From an uncultured Cytophagales bacterium (GTDB lineage: Bacteria; Bacteroidota; Bacteroidia; Cytophagales; Thermonemataceae): a stretch of DNA of 64,000 bases. Numbering within the stretch: position 1 is the stretch's first letter; every line of letters begins with the position of its first letter. Below are positions 53,937-63,045 of the stretch, piece after piece. The DNA is taken from assembly GCA_937911505.1 (NCBI GenBank), contig CALEMF010000061.1, forward strand, positions 1 to 64,000, given 5' to 3'. Both the position numbers and the translations under genes were made by a program. The notes below the pieces were generated by a model. That model searched no databases and was not told where the DNA came from. It saw nothing but the letters and a program-made list of their open reading frames with translations.

Positions 53937-56438
53937 CTAAAACAAGTCTAGCTGCGATTTTTCTTCCTGAGGGGTGCTATCAATAAAGTTGATCTCTTTG
54001 ATACCTTCTTGTGGAATTTTATGCCCCAGCGCTTTCCAACCTTTTATTTCAGCCAGTACATCAAGGTCATAAGTGAACGTGGCCAGTTCTTTCTGCCCTT
54101 TCTTCTTGTACTTGACCTCGATCTGCGGTTGTGCCTTTATGGTGGCTCCTAGTAGTTTTGTTCCCTTGGTTTCCGGAATAAACACAAAAGGTTTATCGAG
54201 GGTGGTTGTCTCTATGATAAATCGCTTTACAAAGTGTTGTTTATGCTCTCCGCTCCAGTAAACTGCGGTAATTACTTGTTCGGGATCGTACTTTTCAATA
54301 CTCAGTACATTTCTTTCGTCGTAGCGTTGGGCTAAGTCAAACTTTCTTAGTTCGTAGCTTCCATCTTTATAGAGCGCTAGCAGTTGATCTGTACCCTCCA
54401 GTTTACCAATAAGTTCTCCTCGCTTGTCTGCATTCAGTGTGCCGTTGAGTGGGTCATAGTAGACTTTTAAGCTACCAAGCGTAGAAATACCTTCTTGGGT
54501 TTTTACGATTTTTTTTACTGGATATTTGGTAAGAATATTCCCTATGCTTCCTCGTCCTTTAATGTCTAAATCAGCAAAGTCGTAGTCAAATACTTTATTT
54601 CTAGCCCGTGCGTTGGCGTTCAAAGTAACGGTTACTACCTCGGCTTCTCCATTAGGATTGGCAGAGAAATACAATACTTTAGACTTGGGTTCTTTTTTAG
54701 TAAGAATGTACTCCTTGTCACGGGTGACACCACCTACCTGAAAGCGTTTTACGTAGGTTTTTCCACCCAAACCATCTCTATATACCATGTTGTAAGTCAA
54801 CCGCTTATCGTTCTTATCGAAAACCTCTACGTGAAGAATATTTTTACCTACAAATGTCTTAGCATCTATCTTTGTCACGATCAGCTTGCCATCTTCTCGA
54901 ATCACAACAATGTCGTCAATGTCAGAACATTCACATACAAACTCGTCCTTTTTCAGGCTTGTACCGATAAAGCCATCTGCTTTATTTACGTAAAGCTTGG
55001 TATTATTGGCTACTACCTTCGTGGCTTGGATCGTCCCGAAAGTAGCGATTTGGGTGCGTCTTTCTCGCCCTTTGCCATATTTTTTGAGGAGGTTCTTGAA
55101 GTAATTGATGGCATAGCGGGTCAGATTGGCAAGGTTGTCTTCGGTAGTAGCGAGTTGTGTTTCGTACTTCTTCATCAGCTCATCTGCCTTAAAGGTATCG
55201 TACTTCGAGATACGCTTAATCCTGATTTCCGTTAGCTTGATGATGTCCTCTTCTGTGATTTCTCTGTAAAAGTCTTTTTTATAGGGCGTTAGGCCTTTAT
55301 CAATCATTTGGATGACTTCCTCCCACGTTTCGGCCTCCTCAATGTCACGGTATACTCTATTTTCGATGAAAATTTTCTCTAAAGAAGCAGTAAGAATTTG
55401 CTCTTGCAGCTTCTGCTTGAGCAATATAAGCTCAATCTCGAGTAGGTCTTTTGTACGATTTGTAGAAACCTTCAAAAGTTCGTTTACATCGAAAAACTTG
55501 GGCTTGTTGTCAATGACTACACACGCATTGGGTGAAATAGAGACTTCACAATCCGTAAAAGCATAAAGCGCATCCATCGTTACTTCTGGAGAGACATTGT
55601 TGGGAAGCGTCACGAGGATTTCAACCGCTTGCGCGGTGTTATCTACTACATTTTTCACTTTAATTTTACCCTGATCGGCGGCCTTTAGAATCGACTCTAT
55701 TAAAGAGGTGGTAGTAGTAGAAAAGGGTATTTCCCTGATCGCCAACGTTTTGCTATCCACTTTTTCCATCTTGGCGCGTACCCTTACCTTCCCTCCTTTT
55801 TGCCCACCGTTGTAGTTGGTAGCGTCCATCATACCTCCTGTAGGAAAATCTGGTACAATGTCGATGTTTTTATTTCTCAAAATGTCGATAGAAGCTTCTA
55901 TCAATTCACAGAAATTATGGGGCAATACTTTTGTGGACAAGCCGACCGCAATTCCTTCTACCCCTTGCGCTAGTAGCAAAGGAAACTTGACGGGTAAATT
56001 AATCGGCTCTTTTTTTCTACCATCGTAAGAAAGTTGCCATTCGGTGGTCTCAGGATTAAAGATGACCTCCGAAGCAAAAGGCGTTAAGCGTGCCTCTATG
56101 TAACGAGAAGCCGCCGCACTATCGCCCGTACGAATATCTCCCCAGTTTCCTTGCGGATCAATGAGTAGGTCTTTCTGCCCAATGTTTACAATGGCATCTG
56201 AAATAGACGCATCTCCGTGCGGATGGTACTGCATCGCCTGCCCAATGATGTTAGCCACCTTGTTGTAGCGTCCATCGTCCATTTGGTACATGGCGTGTAA
56301 GATACGGCGTTGTACAGGTTTAAGACCATCCTCCAGTGCAGGAATGGCTCTTTCTAGTATTACATAAGACGCATAATCCAGAAACCAATTCTCAAACATA
56401 CCCGTCACCGGAATGGCATCTTTATGTGCTTTTGTCAT
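53937..56438 (-). CDS. parC: DNA topoisomerase IV subunit A (ParC/GyrA family)
   Basis: An 833-residue type IIA topoisomerase A subunit that cuts and religates DNA to unlink chromosomes. Start LDYASYVILERAIPALEDGL, the quinolone-determining region GQAMQYHPHGDAS (residues 66-78) and active-site Tyr113 in AASRYIEARL. The C-terminal propeller is divergent and lacks a GyrA-box, which favours ParC over GyrA; Bacteroidota often annotate it only as gyrase/topoisomerase IV subunit A. The parE partner is not in the window, although the two are usually adjacent in this phylum; here the next upstream gene is an acyl-CoA dehydrogenase gene. A promoter-like box precedes it. Confidence 0.92.
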   Translation of the reverse strand: MTKAHKDAIPVTGMFENWFLDYASYVILERAIPALEDGLKPVQRRILHAMYQMDDGRYNKVANIIGQAMQYHPHGDASISDAIVNIGQKDLLIDPQGNWGDIRTGDSAAASRYIEARLTPFASEVIFNPETTEWQLSYDGRKKEPINLPVKFPLLLAQGVEGIAVGLSTKVLPHNFCELIEASIDILRNKNIDIVPDFPTGGMMDATNYNGGQKGGKVRVRAKMEKVDSKTLAIREIPFSTTTTSLIESILKAADQGKIKVKNVVDNTAQAVEILVTLPNNVSPEVTMDALYAFTDCEVSISPNACVVIDNKPKFFDVNELLKVSTNRTKDLLEIELILLKQKLQEQILTASLEKIFIENRVYRDIEEAETWEEVIQMIDKGLTPYKKDFYREITEEDIIKLTEIRIKRISKYDTFKADELMKKYETQLATTEDNLANLTRYAINYFKNLLKKYGKGRERRTQIATFGTIQATKVVANNTKLYVNKADGFIGTSLKKDEFVCECSDIDDIVVIREDGKLIVTKIDAKTFVGKNILHVEVFDKNDKRLTYNMVYRDGLGGKTYVKRFQVGGVTRDKEYILTKKEPKSKVLYFSANPNGEAEVVTVTLNANARARNKVFDYDFADLDIKGRGSIGNILTKYPVKKIVKTQEGISTLGSLKVYYDPLNGTLNADKRGELIGKLEGTDQLLALYKDGSYELRKFDLAQRYDERNVLSIEKYDPEQVITAVYWSGEHKQHFVKRFIIETTTLDKPFVFIPETKGTKLLGATIKAQPQIEVKYKKKGQKELATFTYDLDVLAEIKGWKALGHKIPQEGIKEINFIDSTPQEEKSQLDLF

Positions 56439-56461
56439 AATGATTGAAGTTCTCTTTGGTA

Positions 56462-56469
56462 CAAATCTA
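56462..56469 (-). promoter_or_regulatory. -7 box for parC
   Basis: Minus-strand TAGATTTG (TAnnTTTG), with TTG 21 nt upstream as a plausible -33 element, 24 nt before the ATG at 56438. Confidence 0.5.
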
Positions 56470-56672
56470 GGATATTTCTCCTAAACTACGCAAGTAAAAG
56501 CATTAGTCCGTAAAAAATGGGGGAAGAAGAGGTTGGTTAGTAGATAGTAATAAGTATTTAGTAGTGAGTAAGTGATAAAGAGGGATTGAAGGGCGTATTA
56601 TCTTTCCTTCACTCATTTGCTTAATCAGTCATTAAAAAAGTGTCTTTTTTCTCAGGACTTTCGTCTTCTCTC

Positions 56673-57866
56673 CTACCTGTACTGCTTTAGTACACTTCTC
56701 GCCAGCGCAGACTTATGCACTTCATCGGCGCCATCGTAAATGCGGGCGCCTCGCTCATGTCGGTACCAAAAAGAAAGAATCGTATCGTCGGTGATGCCCA
56801 AGGCACCGTGGACTTGTATGGCACGATCGAGGGTTTTCATGAGAATGTCAGAGACGAAGAACTTGATGCTCGAAATGGCGTCTTTAGCTGCTCTGGCGCC
56901 GTAGAGGTCGATTTGCCTAGCGGTGTCTAGTACCATCAAGCGAGCAGCATTGATGTTAGCACGTGCCTCAGCGATCCAGTGTTGAATTACCTGCTTATCG
57001 GCTAGGGAGGTTTCAGGAGAGAGTTCTCTACTTACTGCCCGCTGACACATCATCGCAAAGGCACGCTCACAAATGCCGATCCAACGCATACAATGATGGA
57101 TTCTTCCTGGCCCAAGGCGTTGTTGCGCCAAGGCAAAGCCCTGCCCTTCTTCACCAATGAGATAGCTTTGGGGTACTTGGCAGTTTTCGTATTTAATCTC
57201 TGCGTGACTCATGTAGCCTTCCCCTTCTTCGCCCATAATGGGGATGTTGCGTACCAATACAAAACCTGCAGTATCAGTAGGCACGATAATCATACTGGCT
57301 CGTTGGTGCTTTGGGGCTTCTGGATGGGTAATGGCCATCACGATGGAAAAGGTAGCGCCATCTGCTGCCGTAGTAAACCATTTATGTCCGTTGATTATGT
57401 AGTGTTCTCCTTTTTTTTCAGCCTTCGTAGCCATATGTACAGGGTTGGAACCTGCAAACTGTGGCTCTGTCATCGCAAAGCAGCTTCTTATCTTACCTTC
57501 TAAAAGGGGTTGAAGAAATTGTTCTTTTTGTACTTCTGTACCTGCATGGGCAAGTAATTCCATATTACCGATGTCAGGCGCTTGACAATTAAACACGTAA
57601 TGACCAAGCGGAGATTGCCCTAAAAGTTCACTTAACTGCCCAAATTCTACCAAGCTCAACCCTAGCCCTCCTTGCTTCTCGGAGAGATGTAGCCCCCACA
57701 AGCCTTTTTCTTTGGCTTTTTCACGAAGTGCCTCACATTTTTGTGCTACTTGATTGAAAGGTTGGCTCAAAAAGTCTTTTTCAAGAGGTGCAATCTCCTC
57801 CCAGAAAAATGCCTCTAGTTGAGGGAGTAAAGTTTCTAAGCGGTCGGTTTTAAAAAGGTCAGTCAT
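56673..57866 (-). CDS. Acyl-CoA dehydrogenase
   Basis: A 397-residue FAD flavoenzyme that introduces a double bond next to the thioester of an acyl-CoA. Signatures: CFAMTEPQFAGSNP (FAD/substrate strand; ACAD signature 1 type), KWFTTAADGA, and the C-terminal ACAD signature with QVHGALGITDDTILSFWYRHERGARI region near residues 352-377. The catalytic base is expected around residue 370-380 (GADEVHKSALAR follows). It closely resembles the long-chain/ACAD10-11-type enzymes often encoded next to SDR and kinase-like genes in lipid degradation clusters. It lies 35 bp after the SDR gene, so both are co-transcribed. Confidence 0.92.
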   Translation of the reverse strand: MTDLFKTDRLETLLPQLEAFFWEEIAPLEKDFLSQPFNQVAQKCEALREKAKEKGLWGLHLSEKQGGLGLSLVEFGQLSELLGQSPLGHYVFNCQAPDIGNMELLAHAGTEVQKEQFLQPLLEGKIRSCFAMTEPQFAGSNPVHMATKAEKKGEHYIINGHKWFTTAADGATFSIVMAITHPEAPKHQRASMIIVPTDTAGFVLVRNIPIMGEEGEGYMSHAEIKYENCQVPQSYLIGEEGQGFALAQQRLGPGRIHHCMRWIGICERAFAMMCQRAVSRELSPETSLADKQVIQHWIAEARANINAARLMVLDTARQIDLYGARAAKDAISSIKFFVSDILMKTLDRAIQVHGALGITDDTILSFWYRHERGARIYDGADEVHKSALARSVLKQYR

Positions 57867-57901
57867 GAGCGATGCTCGTTTAGTCGGTCTATTACTTTGT
57901 A

Positions 57902-58663
57902 TTAAATCAAAAATCCGCCATCGGCATTATAAACGCTACCTGTACAATAGGCGGAAGCATCAGAAGCAAGAAAAAGGGAGAGACCAGCGATGTCTTCAGG
58001 GACACCAATACGGTTGATGGGTAGTTGTTGTAGTAACTGCTGGGTAAGCTTTTCATTTCTCCACAACGCTTCACTAAATTTAGTTTTGATAAGCCCTGGA
58101 CAAATCACGTTGACACGAATGCCTCTTTGCCCCCACTCCTTGGCCAAGACTTTCGTAAGCGAAATAAGTGCTGCTTTACTCACACTGTAAATACCCAGCA
58201 TAGGCTCTGGACTTACCCCGCCTATACTACTCATGTTAATAATACTCCCGCCTCCATTTTTTTCCATGATGGGTAGTGCCTGCTTCGCCAACGTAAAGGG
58301 AGCTTTCACGTTTACAGCCATAATTTTGTCAAAAGCTCTTTCGTCTGTTTCCTCTACAGGGCCAAATACAGGATTAGTAGCAGCATTGTTAACTAAAATA
58401 TCTAGTTTACCATATTGCGCTATCGTCTGATCAAATACGTGTTGTAAATCTTCTTCACTTCCTATCTGTCCAGCGACTCCAATCGCTTCTCCTCCCGCCT
58501 CATTGATGGCCTGCGCGACTGCGTCTACCGCTTCTTGTTTTCTACTGTTGACAACTACTTTTGCGCCCTGATGGGCATAGAGGTGGGCAATGGCTTCTCC
58601 AATTCCCTTACTGGCTCCAGTGATAAGGGCTACTTTTCCTTTCAAACTAAATAGCGTAGACAT
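57902..58663 (-). CDS. Short-chain dehydrogenase/reductase, FabG-like
   Basis: A 253-residue classical SDR. TGASKGIGEAIAHLYA at residues 15-30, NNAATNP at about 91-97, the catalytic Ser in NMSSIGGVSP, YSVSKAALISLTKV with catalytic Tyr and Lys at about 157-161, and the C-terminal YNADGGFLI that ends many 3-oxoacyl reductase-like SDRs. The second-strand VNSRKQE suggests NADPH. Neighbouring acyl-CoA dehydrogenase implies a role in acyl chain oxidation or related metabolism. The upstream gene starts 30 bp away, so a three-gene transcript is likely. Confidence 0.9.
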   Translation of the reverse strand: MSTLFSLKGKVALITGASKGIGEAIAHLYAHQGAKVVVNSRKQEAVDAVAQAINEAGGEAIGVAGQIGSEEDLQHVFDQTIAQYGKLDILVNNAATNPVFGPVEETDERAFDKIMAVNVKAPFTLAKQALPIMEKNGGGSIINMSSIGGVSPEPMLGIYSVSKAALISLTKVLAKEWGQRGIRVNVICPGLIKTKFSEALWRNEKLTQQLLQQLPINRIGVPEDIAGLSLFLASDASAYCTGSVYNADGGFLI

Positions 58664-58693
58664 GTGATGTAAAAATTGATGGTAAGAAAGTAT

Positions 58694-59581
58694 TTATGCC
58701 TCGAAGATAAGATTGTTTTCTGGAAAATGTACTATTAAATCTTGGATATCGACAGGTGCTTGTACAATTTGTAAGGACGCTAAGGTAGAAACTACGTTTT
58801 CTAGCATGCTGATGGATAGCTGATTGTCTGTTGCCCAGACGGTTTGCTGTAACCAAGGATTAACTTCTTCAATGTCGAGCTTATAGCGCTCTGCTATACG
58901 ATGACTGATGGAAGGTTGTTGTTGGAAGTTCTGGCAGAAATGATTAATCAAAGTGGCTATTTGCTGAATAGTAGCGGGGTATTGCTCCCAAACTTCGGTA
59001 CGCACCACCAGTAAGAAGCAAGGCCACGGGGTGATGCATTCACCAATAAGGCGTAATTCGCCGTTGGCGACGTAGGGTTGGGTGGTTACTTTCTCCCACA
59101 GAAAAACATCTGCTTCTCCTGCGGCTAGTCCTTCGCGCATTTGCTGCAAATCTTTTAAGGGTACAAAAGTGAGTTGCTCAGGTGGCCAACCTTGTTGTAG
59201 TGCGTGTACGTAGGCCATTAGGTGAGAACCAGACCCAAAGCGACTTATGGCATAGCGGCTATGTGATATTTGCGAAAGCTGCTGAATACTGCTTGTGTGG
59301 TGTGCGTAAATACCCCAGGTAAGCGGAGATTTAACATATACTTTTAGAATCTTGGCAGCATTACCGCGAATAATATCTGCTACGATTCCCTCTGTCAATA
59401 CGACAGCAAGGTCTATTTCTTGTGCACGAAGTGCCTTTGTCATCGCGCCTGTTCCGCCGGGGAAGTCTTGCCAAGTAAGGGCAATCTCTTGTGAAGCGAA
59501 GAGCCCTTGCTCTATGGCCAAACGCCAAGGGAGATTGAAGTGCTCTGGTACGCCCCCTATTTTTAAGCTAACTGCTTTCAC
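58694..59581 (-). CDS. Substrate-binding-like protein without signal peptide (NMT1/SsuA fold)
   Basis: A 295-residue protein resembling periplasmic solute-binding proteins of the nitrate/sulfonate/NMT1 type: start VKAVSLKIGGVPEHFNLPWRLAIEQGLF (lobe 1), QDFPGGTGAMTKALRAQEID (ligand region), then GSGSHLMAYVHALQQGW and a KDLQQMREGLAAGEAD helix. There is no signal peptide or lipobox, and no ABC permease or ATPase gene is nearby, so it is more likely a cytosolic enzyme or sensor than a transport component. It begins at GTG 59581. It leads the SDR/acyl-CoA dehydrogenase pair by 30 bp. Function cannot be assigned with confidence. Confidence 0.8.
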   Translation of the reverse strand: MKAVSLKIGGVPEHFNLPWRLAIEQGLFASQEIALTWQDFPGGTGAMTKALRAQEIDLAVVLTEGIVADIIRGNAAKILKVYVKSPLTWGIYAHHTSSIQQLSQISHSRYAISRFGSGSHLMAYVHALQQGWPPEQLTFVPLKDLQQMREGLAAGEADVFLWEKVTTQPYVANGELRLIGECITPWPCFLLVVRTEVWEQYPATIQQIATLINHFCQNFQQQPSISHRIAERYKLDIEEVNPWLQQTVWATDNQLSISMLENVVSTLASLQIVQAPVDIQDLIVHFPENNLIFEA

Positions 59582-59703
59582 GAGTTCATACGTTTTAGTT
59601 CATCCAATTTGTAAATATTCCTTGATAAAAGTAAAGGAGAATTTAAGTTACGGATTTGTTAAGAAAAGTAAAACTACTACCAAAATGAATTTAGTTAAAA
59701 AAT

Positions 59704-59731
59704 AAACGAGAGAGCCAAAGCCCTCTCGTTT
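59704..59731 (-). terminator. Terminator on minus strand
   Basis: A perfect 9-bp stem (59704-59712 with 59723-59731), followed on the minus strand by a T-rich stretch (complement of AAAAAATAA). It lies after the 59935-60228 gene and 120 bp before the start of the substrate-binding gene. Confidence 0.75.
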
Positions 59732-59790
59732 CACACACCTGTTTAGTAAGTAGTTTTGTAAAAGTAGACAGTAAAAAAGTGTTGTCTTGT

Positions 59791-59838
59791 TTATGCGTGC
59801 AATATACGCGCAATTACAAGGATTTCAATTAGCTTCAT
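59791..59838 (-). CDS. Possible 15-residue peptide before a terminator
   Basis: Minus-strand ATG to TAA frame reading MKLIEILVIARILHA, with a terminator about 60 nt downstream. It could be a leader peptide, a small membrane peptide or chance. Weak evidence. Confidence 0.2.
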   Translation of the reverse strand: MKLIEILVIARILHA

Positions 59839-59934
59839 AATATGTTTGTGTTACGAAACTATAAAGGAATATAAATCTCTCTTTTGTCAAATCAACAAAA
59901 GATAGCCCTAAAATTACTTACAAATACTCATTAC

Positions 59935-60228
59935 CTAGTTAAGCGAAATAGCAGGTACCTGTACGGGTTGTAGATGAATCATCAACGGAATGATTTCATA
60001 CTTAATCCAATCAATCAAAGGGAAGGTATGTAGGATTCTCACTACTTCGTCCTCAGATTCAGCCGCAATGGTTGTCCAAAGTTTGGTTCGATCTAAGGAA
60101 AGTGCATATCCTTTTACGATGTTGTCAGACATAAGTTTGTCAATGTGTACTCTTTGATCGGGTATCAACTCTGCTAGATCTTCGTGGTAATAAGTAGGAA
60201 GGCTGATATTGACCATAAAATTAGCCAT
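59935..60228 (-). CDS. Muconolactone isomerase-like small protein
   Basis: A 97-residue protein with a dimeric alpha/beta-barrel (ferredoxin-like) pattern. NFMVNISLPTYYHEDLAELIPDQ at the start, then VKGYALSLDRTKLWTTIAAESEDEV and ILHTFPLIDWIKYEIIPL resemble the muconolactone delta-isomerase fold family. In catechol-degrading bacteria the enzyme isomerises muconolactone, but no other genes of that pathway are here, and many small proteins of this fold have other roles, so only the fold family is claimed. Start ATG 60228. A clear terminator on its strand lies downstream. Confidence 0.7.
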   Translation of the reverse strand: MANFMVNISLPTYYHEDLAELIPDQRVHIDKLMSDNIVKGYALSLDRTKLWTTIAAESEDEVVRILHTFPLIDWIKYEIIPLMIHLQPVQVPAISLN

Positions 60229-60407
60229 AGTTTAAAAAATAATTGATCTTTCCCCTAAGTTAGGGTTATTTTCTGTAAAATCCTACTTTCGTTTTTCCTC
60301 TTATGTAGGAGCTGATAGACAGCCACTTATCCGTTTTACAGTCATCAATTATTTAATTTTATTAGTTAATTTTTGTATTATTATTACCTCATCAATTTTT
60401 ACTTTGT

Positions 60408-61034
60408 ATGGTTGCTCGTCGTTCTACTTTGGCAGATCAATGGAATAAGGTAAGATACACCCTATATATGCCAATTTATGATATTATTGAGCGTATTTTT
60501 AGTTCTTACCGGGCACGCTCTATCGCTGCTTTACAACTCAAACCTCACGAGCGAGTGCTCATTGTAGGAGCAGGCACAGGGCTAGACTTACCCCACTTAT
60601 CTACTGAGCAAGCGGCCATAGCGGCCATCGACCTTACTCCAGCGATGGTAAATAAGCTTAAGAGGAAAGCAAAAAAGCTCAACTTGGCAGTTGAAGCACA
60701 GGTAATGAACGCCCAGCAACTTGATTTTAAAGATGAAAGTTTTGATGCTGTCATTCTCCATTTGATTGTGGCAGTAGTCCCTGATCCTGTACAATGCCTG
60801 CAAGAGGTAGCCAGGGTACTAAAGCCAGAAGGTAGATTTACGATGATGGATAAATTCATTACTGCTGGGCAAAAGCCTTCTTTATATAGGCGGTCGCTCA
60901 ATCTCGTAACCCGTGTACTTTTTACTGATATTAACCGTGATGTTGATATATTGCTTGCACAAGTTCCGCTGGAGAAACAAGTAGATGAACCGCTGTTTTC
61001 TATTTTTAGGTTGGTGCAAGGCATAAGGCCTTAA
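60408..61034 (+). CDS. Class I SAM-dependent methyltransferase
   Basis: A 208-residue methyltransferase of the UbiE/Methyltransf_11 type. Motif I is VLIVGAGTGLDLPHL (about residues 50-64); motif II-like ALDL-type position is AIDLTP near 76; LDFKDESFDAVILHLIVAVV (about 104-123) is the post-motif II/III region and LQEVARVLKPEGRFTMMDKF is the conserved loop after it. The N-terminal 35 residues are basic and tyrosine-rich. Substrate is unknown; the type often methylates quinones, lipids or small molecules. Monocistronic by position, convergent with the M61 peptidase gene with 42 bp between stops. Confidence 0.88.
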   Translation: MVARRSTLADQWNKVRYTLYMPIYDIIERIFSSYRARSIAALQLKPHERVLIVGAGTGLDLPHLSTEQAAIAAIDLTPAMVNKLKRKAKKLNLAVEAQVMNAQQLDFKDESFDAVILHLIVAVVPDPVQCLQEVARVLKPEGRFTMMDKFITAGQKPSLYRRSLNLVTRVLFTDINRDVDILLAQVPLEKQVDEPLFSIFRLVQGIRP

Positions 61035-61076
61035 GTATATAAGCGCCTATGCTACCTGCGAAGTGTAATGCCTCTT

Positions 61077-62912
61077 TTACTGGTTAATCCAAGCTTTACG
61101 TAGTTTTACTTGTTCAGGGCTAGCTCCTTCGTTTACTTTAAGGGCGTGTTTAGCGATTTTCTCAAAGAAACCAATTTGTCCGTTGAGGGTCACTTCTTTA
61201 TCCTCTCTACGTACGGTTACTGTGAAGTCATCACCTGCTTCCGCTCCTTGTAAAAACTCTCCAAGTACATTGTTGATGGTAGTAAGGGTGAGGTCTTTGC
61301 CATTGTAGGTTAAAATAACATCTCCTTGTTGAAAACCCATGGCTTTCCCCACATCTCTAAGCCCTGCTGCATTGGCAATATACAACCGACCCTCCTCCTG
61401 TTGTATTCCTACACTACGCTGCGTAATCCCAAAATCTACCTCTTTACTAACGCCTTCTAGCTCGTAGGTAATACCAACCCAATCAAGGTATTCTTTATAA
61501 GGAAGTGGTTCATTTCCTTCTACATATTTACTGAAAAAGGCACGAATCTCTGGGTAAGTCATGGCTGTAATTTCATCGAAGAGGGCATCGTCTTTAAATG
61601 AGCGGTCTTTGCCATATTTCTCTGCTAGATCACGCATCATTTCCTGTACGCCGTATTTACCTTCTGAGAGCTTGCGCAATTGAATATCCAACAGCATATT
61701 GAGCAACGCGCCTTTGGCGTATACATCTCCATAATATTCTTCGTATTTATCTAGGCAGCCTTTGCTCATTTCTGTAAAGGAAACGGGGGTTCCAATACGA
61801 TCTGCTGTACGCATCTTGGTAGTTACGTCGTTCAAAAAGGCTTCTGTATCATACAGCCCGTGCTTTACTTGTACGTGTTGTGCAGCATACTCTGTACCTC
61901 CTTCGTACAACCAAAGGTGTTTCGACATTTGCGGATTGATAAAATCATAATTTCCAATTTGTTCTGAATGGATGTTGAGCGGAGTAACAATATGAAAAAA
62001 TTCGTGAGCCGCTACATCTCTGATGGTTTGTGTAAGAGCTTGCGCTTTATTTTCTATTAAAAAGAATAAGGTGGAATAAGAATGCTCTAACGCCCCAAAA
62101 GAACCTGATTTGCCAACGCCTTCATTCAAATAAATGAGAAAAGTGTATTTATCGACTGGTAACGTACCGCCTAAATACGCTTTTTGTGCTAAAAGAAGCT
62201 CTTTTACATTGCTCATTACCTCCTGAGCAGTAAGCATTTTGTTGGGAGAATACACAGCTACCATCACCTCTGCACCTCCTACTGCTAAGCTGGTAGTATC
62301 TGGCTCACAATACATAATAGGCATATCTGCCAGATTGAAGTAGTTGTCAATCCGGTAGGTATCGGTATTTTGTGCTGTTTTGATACGTTCTAAAGAGGTA
62401 GCACCATAAAAGTTTGCAGGGCGTTTAATTTGTACCTCAAAAGGCACTTCTTTTTCGCCTTTCAAATAGCCGAAAAAGCCGTAAGTATTGATGGTGAAGT
62501 TTTTCCCTTCTTCGATGTTGGTACCTCCTGGTTCAAACACAATGTTAGCTTTATCTGTATCGAAGGTATCTTCCACCCAGTAGGTGATTTTGTGTAACTG
62601 CTTGGGTGACTCAATTTGCCAGCGGTTTTCATCGAGTCGTTTTACAGAAAGCTCCTTTCCTTTTGCATCGTAGGCTTTGAAGTCGCTAATAAAGCGACCA
62701 AAATCATAAATGGCGTAAGTACCAGGTACGATTTTAGGCATCTGAAATTCAGCTTCTGTACGCTTTGCATTGGGTACGAGTAAAGTGACTTGTACCTTGT
62801 CGTCTTTGACAGCGGTAAGGTCGAGGCTGTATTGATAATATTTAGCTGATTTCTGTGCTGATAGCGACAAGCTCAACAACAAACTTCCAACAATAAATAG
62901 GATAACTCTCAT
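61077..62912 (-). CDS. M61 family metallopeptidase with PDZ domain
   Basis: A 611-residue exported peptidase of the glycyl aminopeptidase family. Signal peptide MRVILFIVGSLLLSLSLSAQ. The N-terminal beta-rich domain (QMPKIVPGTYAIYDFGRFIS) is typical of M61. The catalytic zinc motif is AAHEFFHIVTPLN (HExxH, about residues 302-306), with the third ligand Glu in WLYEGGTEYAAQHV about 26 residues later. A C-terminal PDZ domain (about 500-590) carries GFQQGDVILTYNGKDL. M61 enzymes cleave N-terminal Gly or Ala from peptides, and bacterial PDZ-containing forms are periplasmic. Length is normal for the family. Confidence 0.92.
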   Translation of the reverse strand: MRVILFIVGSLLLSLSLSAQKSAKYYQYSLDLTAVKDDKVQVTLLVPNAKRTEAEFQMPKIVPGTYAIYDFGRFISDFKAYDAKGKELSVKRLDENRWQIESPKQLHKITYWVEDTFDTDKANIVFEPGGTNIEEGKNFTINTYGFFGYLKGEKEVPFEVQIKRPANFYGATSLERIKTAQNTDTYRIDNYFNLADMPIMYCEPDTTSLAVGGAEVMVAVYSPNKMLTAQEVMSNVKELLLAQKAYLGGTLPVDKYTFLIYLNEGVGKSGSFGALEHSYSTLFFLIENKAQALTQTIRDVAAHEFFHIVTPLNIHSEQIGNYDFINPQMSKHLWLYEGGTEYAAQHVQVKHGLYDTEAFLNDVTTKMRTADRIGTPVSFTEMSKGCLDKYEEYYGDVYAKGALLNMLLDIQLRKLSEGKYGVQEMMRDLAEKYGKDRSFKDDALFDEITAMTYPEIRAFFSKYVEGNEPLPYKEYLDWVGITYELEGVSKEVDFGITQRSVGIQQEEGRLYIANAAGLRDVGKAMGFQQGDVILTYNGKDLTLTTINNVLGEFLQGAEAGDDFTVTVRREDKEVTLNGQIGFFEKIAKHALKVNEGASPEQVKLRKAWINQ

Positions 62913-62997
62913 GAATTTTACTTTCTTTTAAAGAATTGATGGGTCTGATCGGTTATAATAGCGACGTAGACAGAACGTAAAAGTACTATTTATATTT

Positions 62998-63005
62998 TAT
63001 ATTTG
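62998..63005 (+). promoter_or_regulatory. -7 box for the class III aminotransferase
   Basis: TATATTTG matches TAnnTTTG and is 40 nt before the ATG at 63046. Confidence 0.45.
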
Positions 63006-63045
63006 TAGTGTAATCCATTCAAATACGCTATTTCTTCTATCATTT

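Larger units (their letters stand above)
59582..59934. other. Intergenic gap
   Basis: About 350 bp between two minus-strand genes, holding a terminator (59704-59731) and a possible 15-codon leader peptide (59791-59838), both listed separately. The promoter of the operon starting at 59581 must lie within it. Confidence 0.5.
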
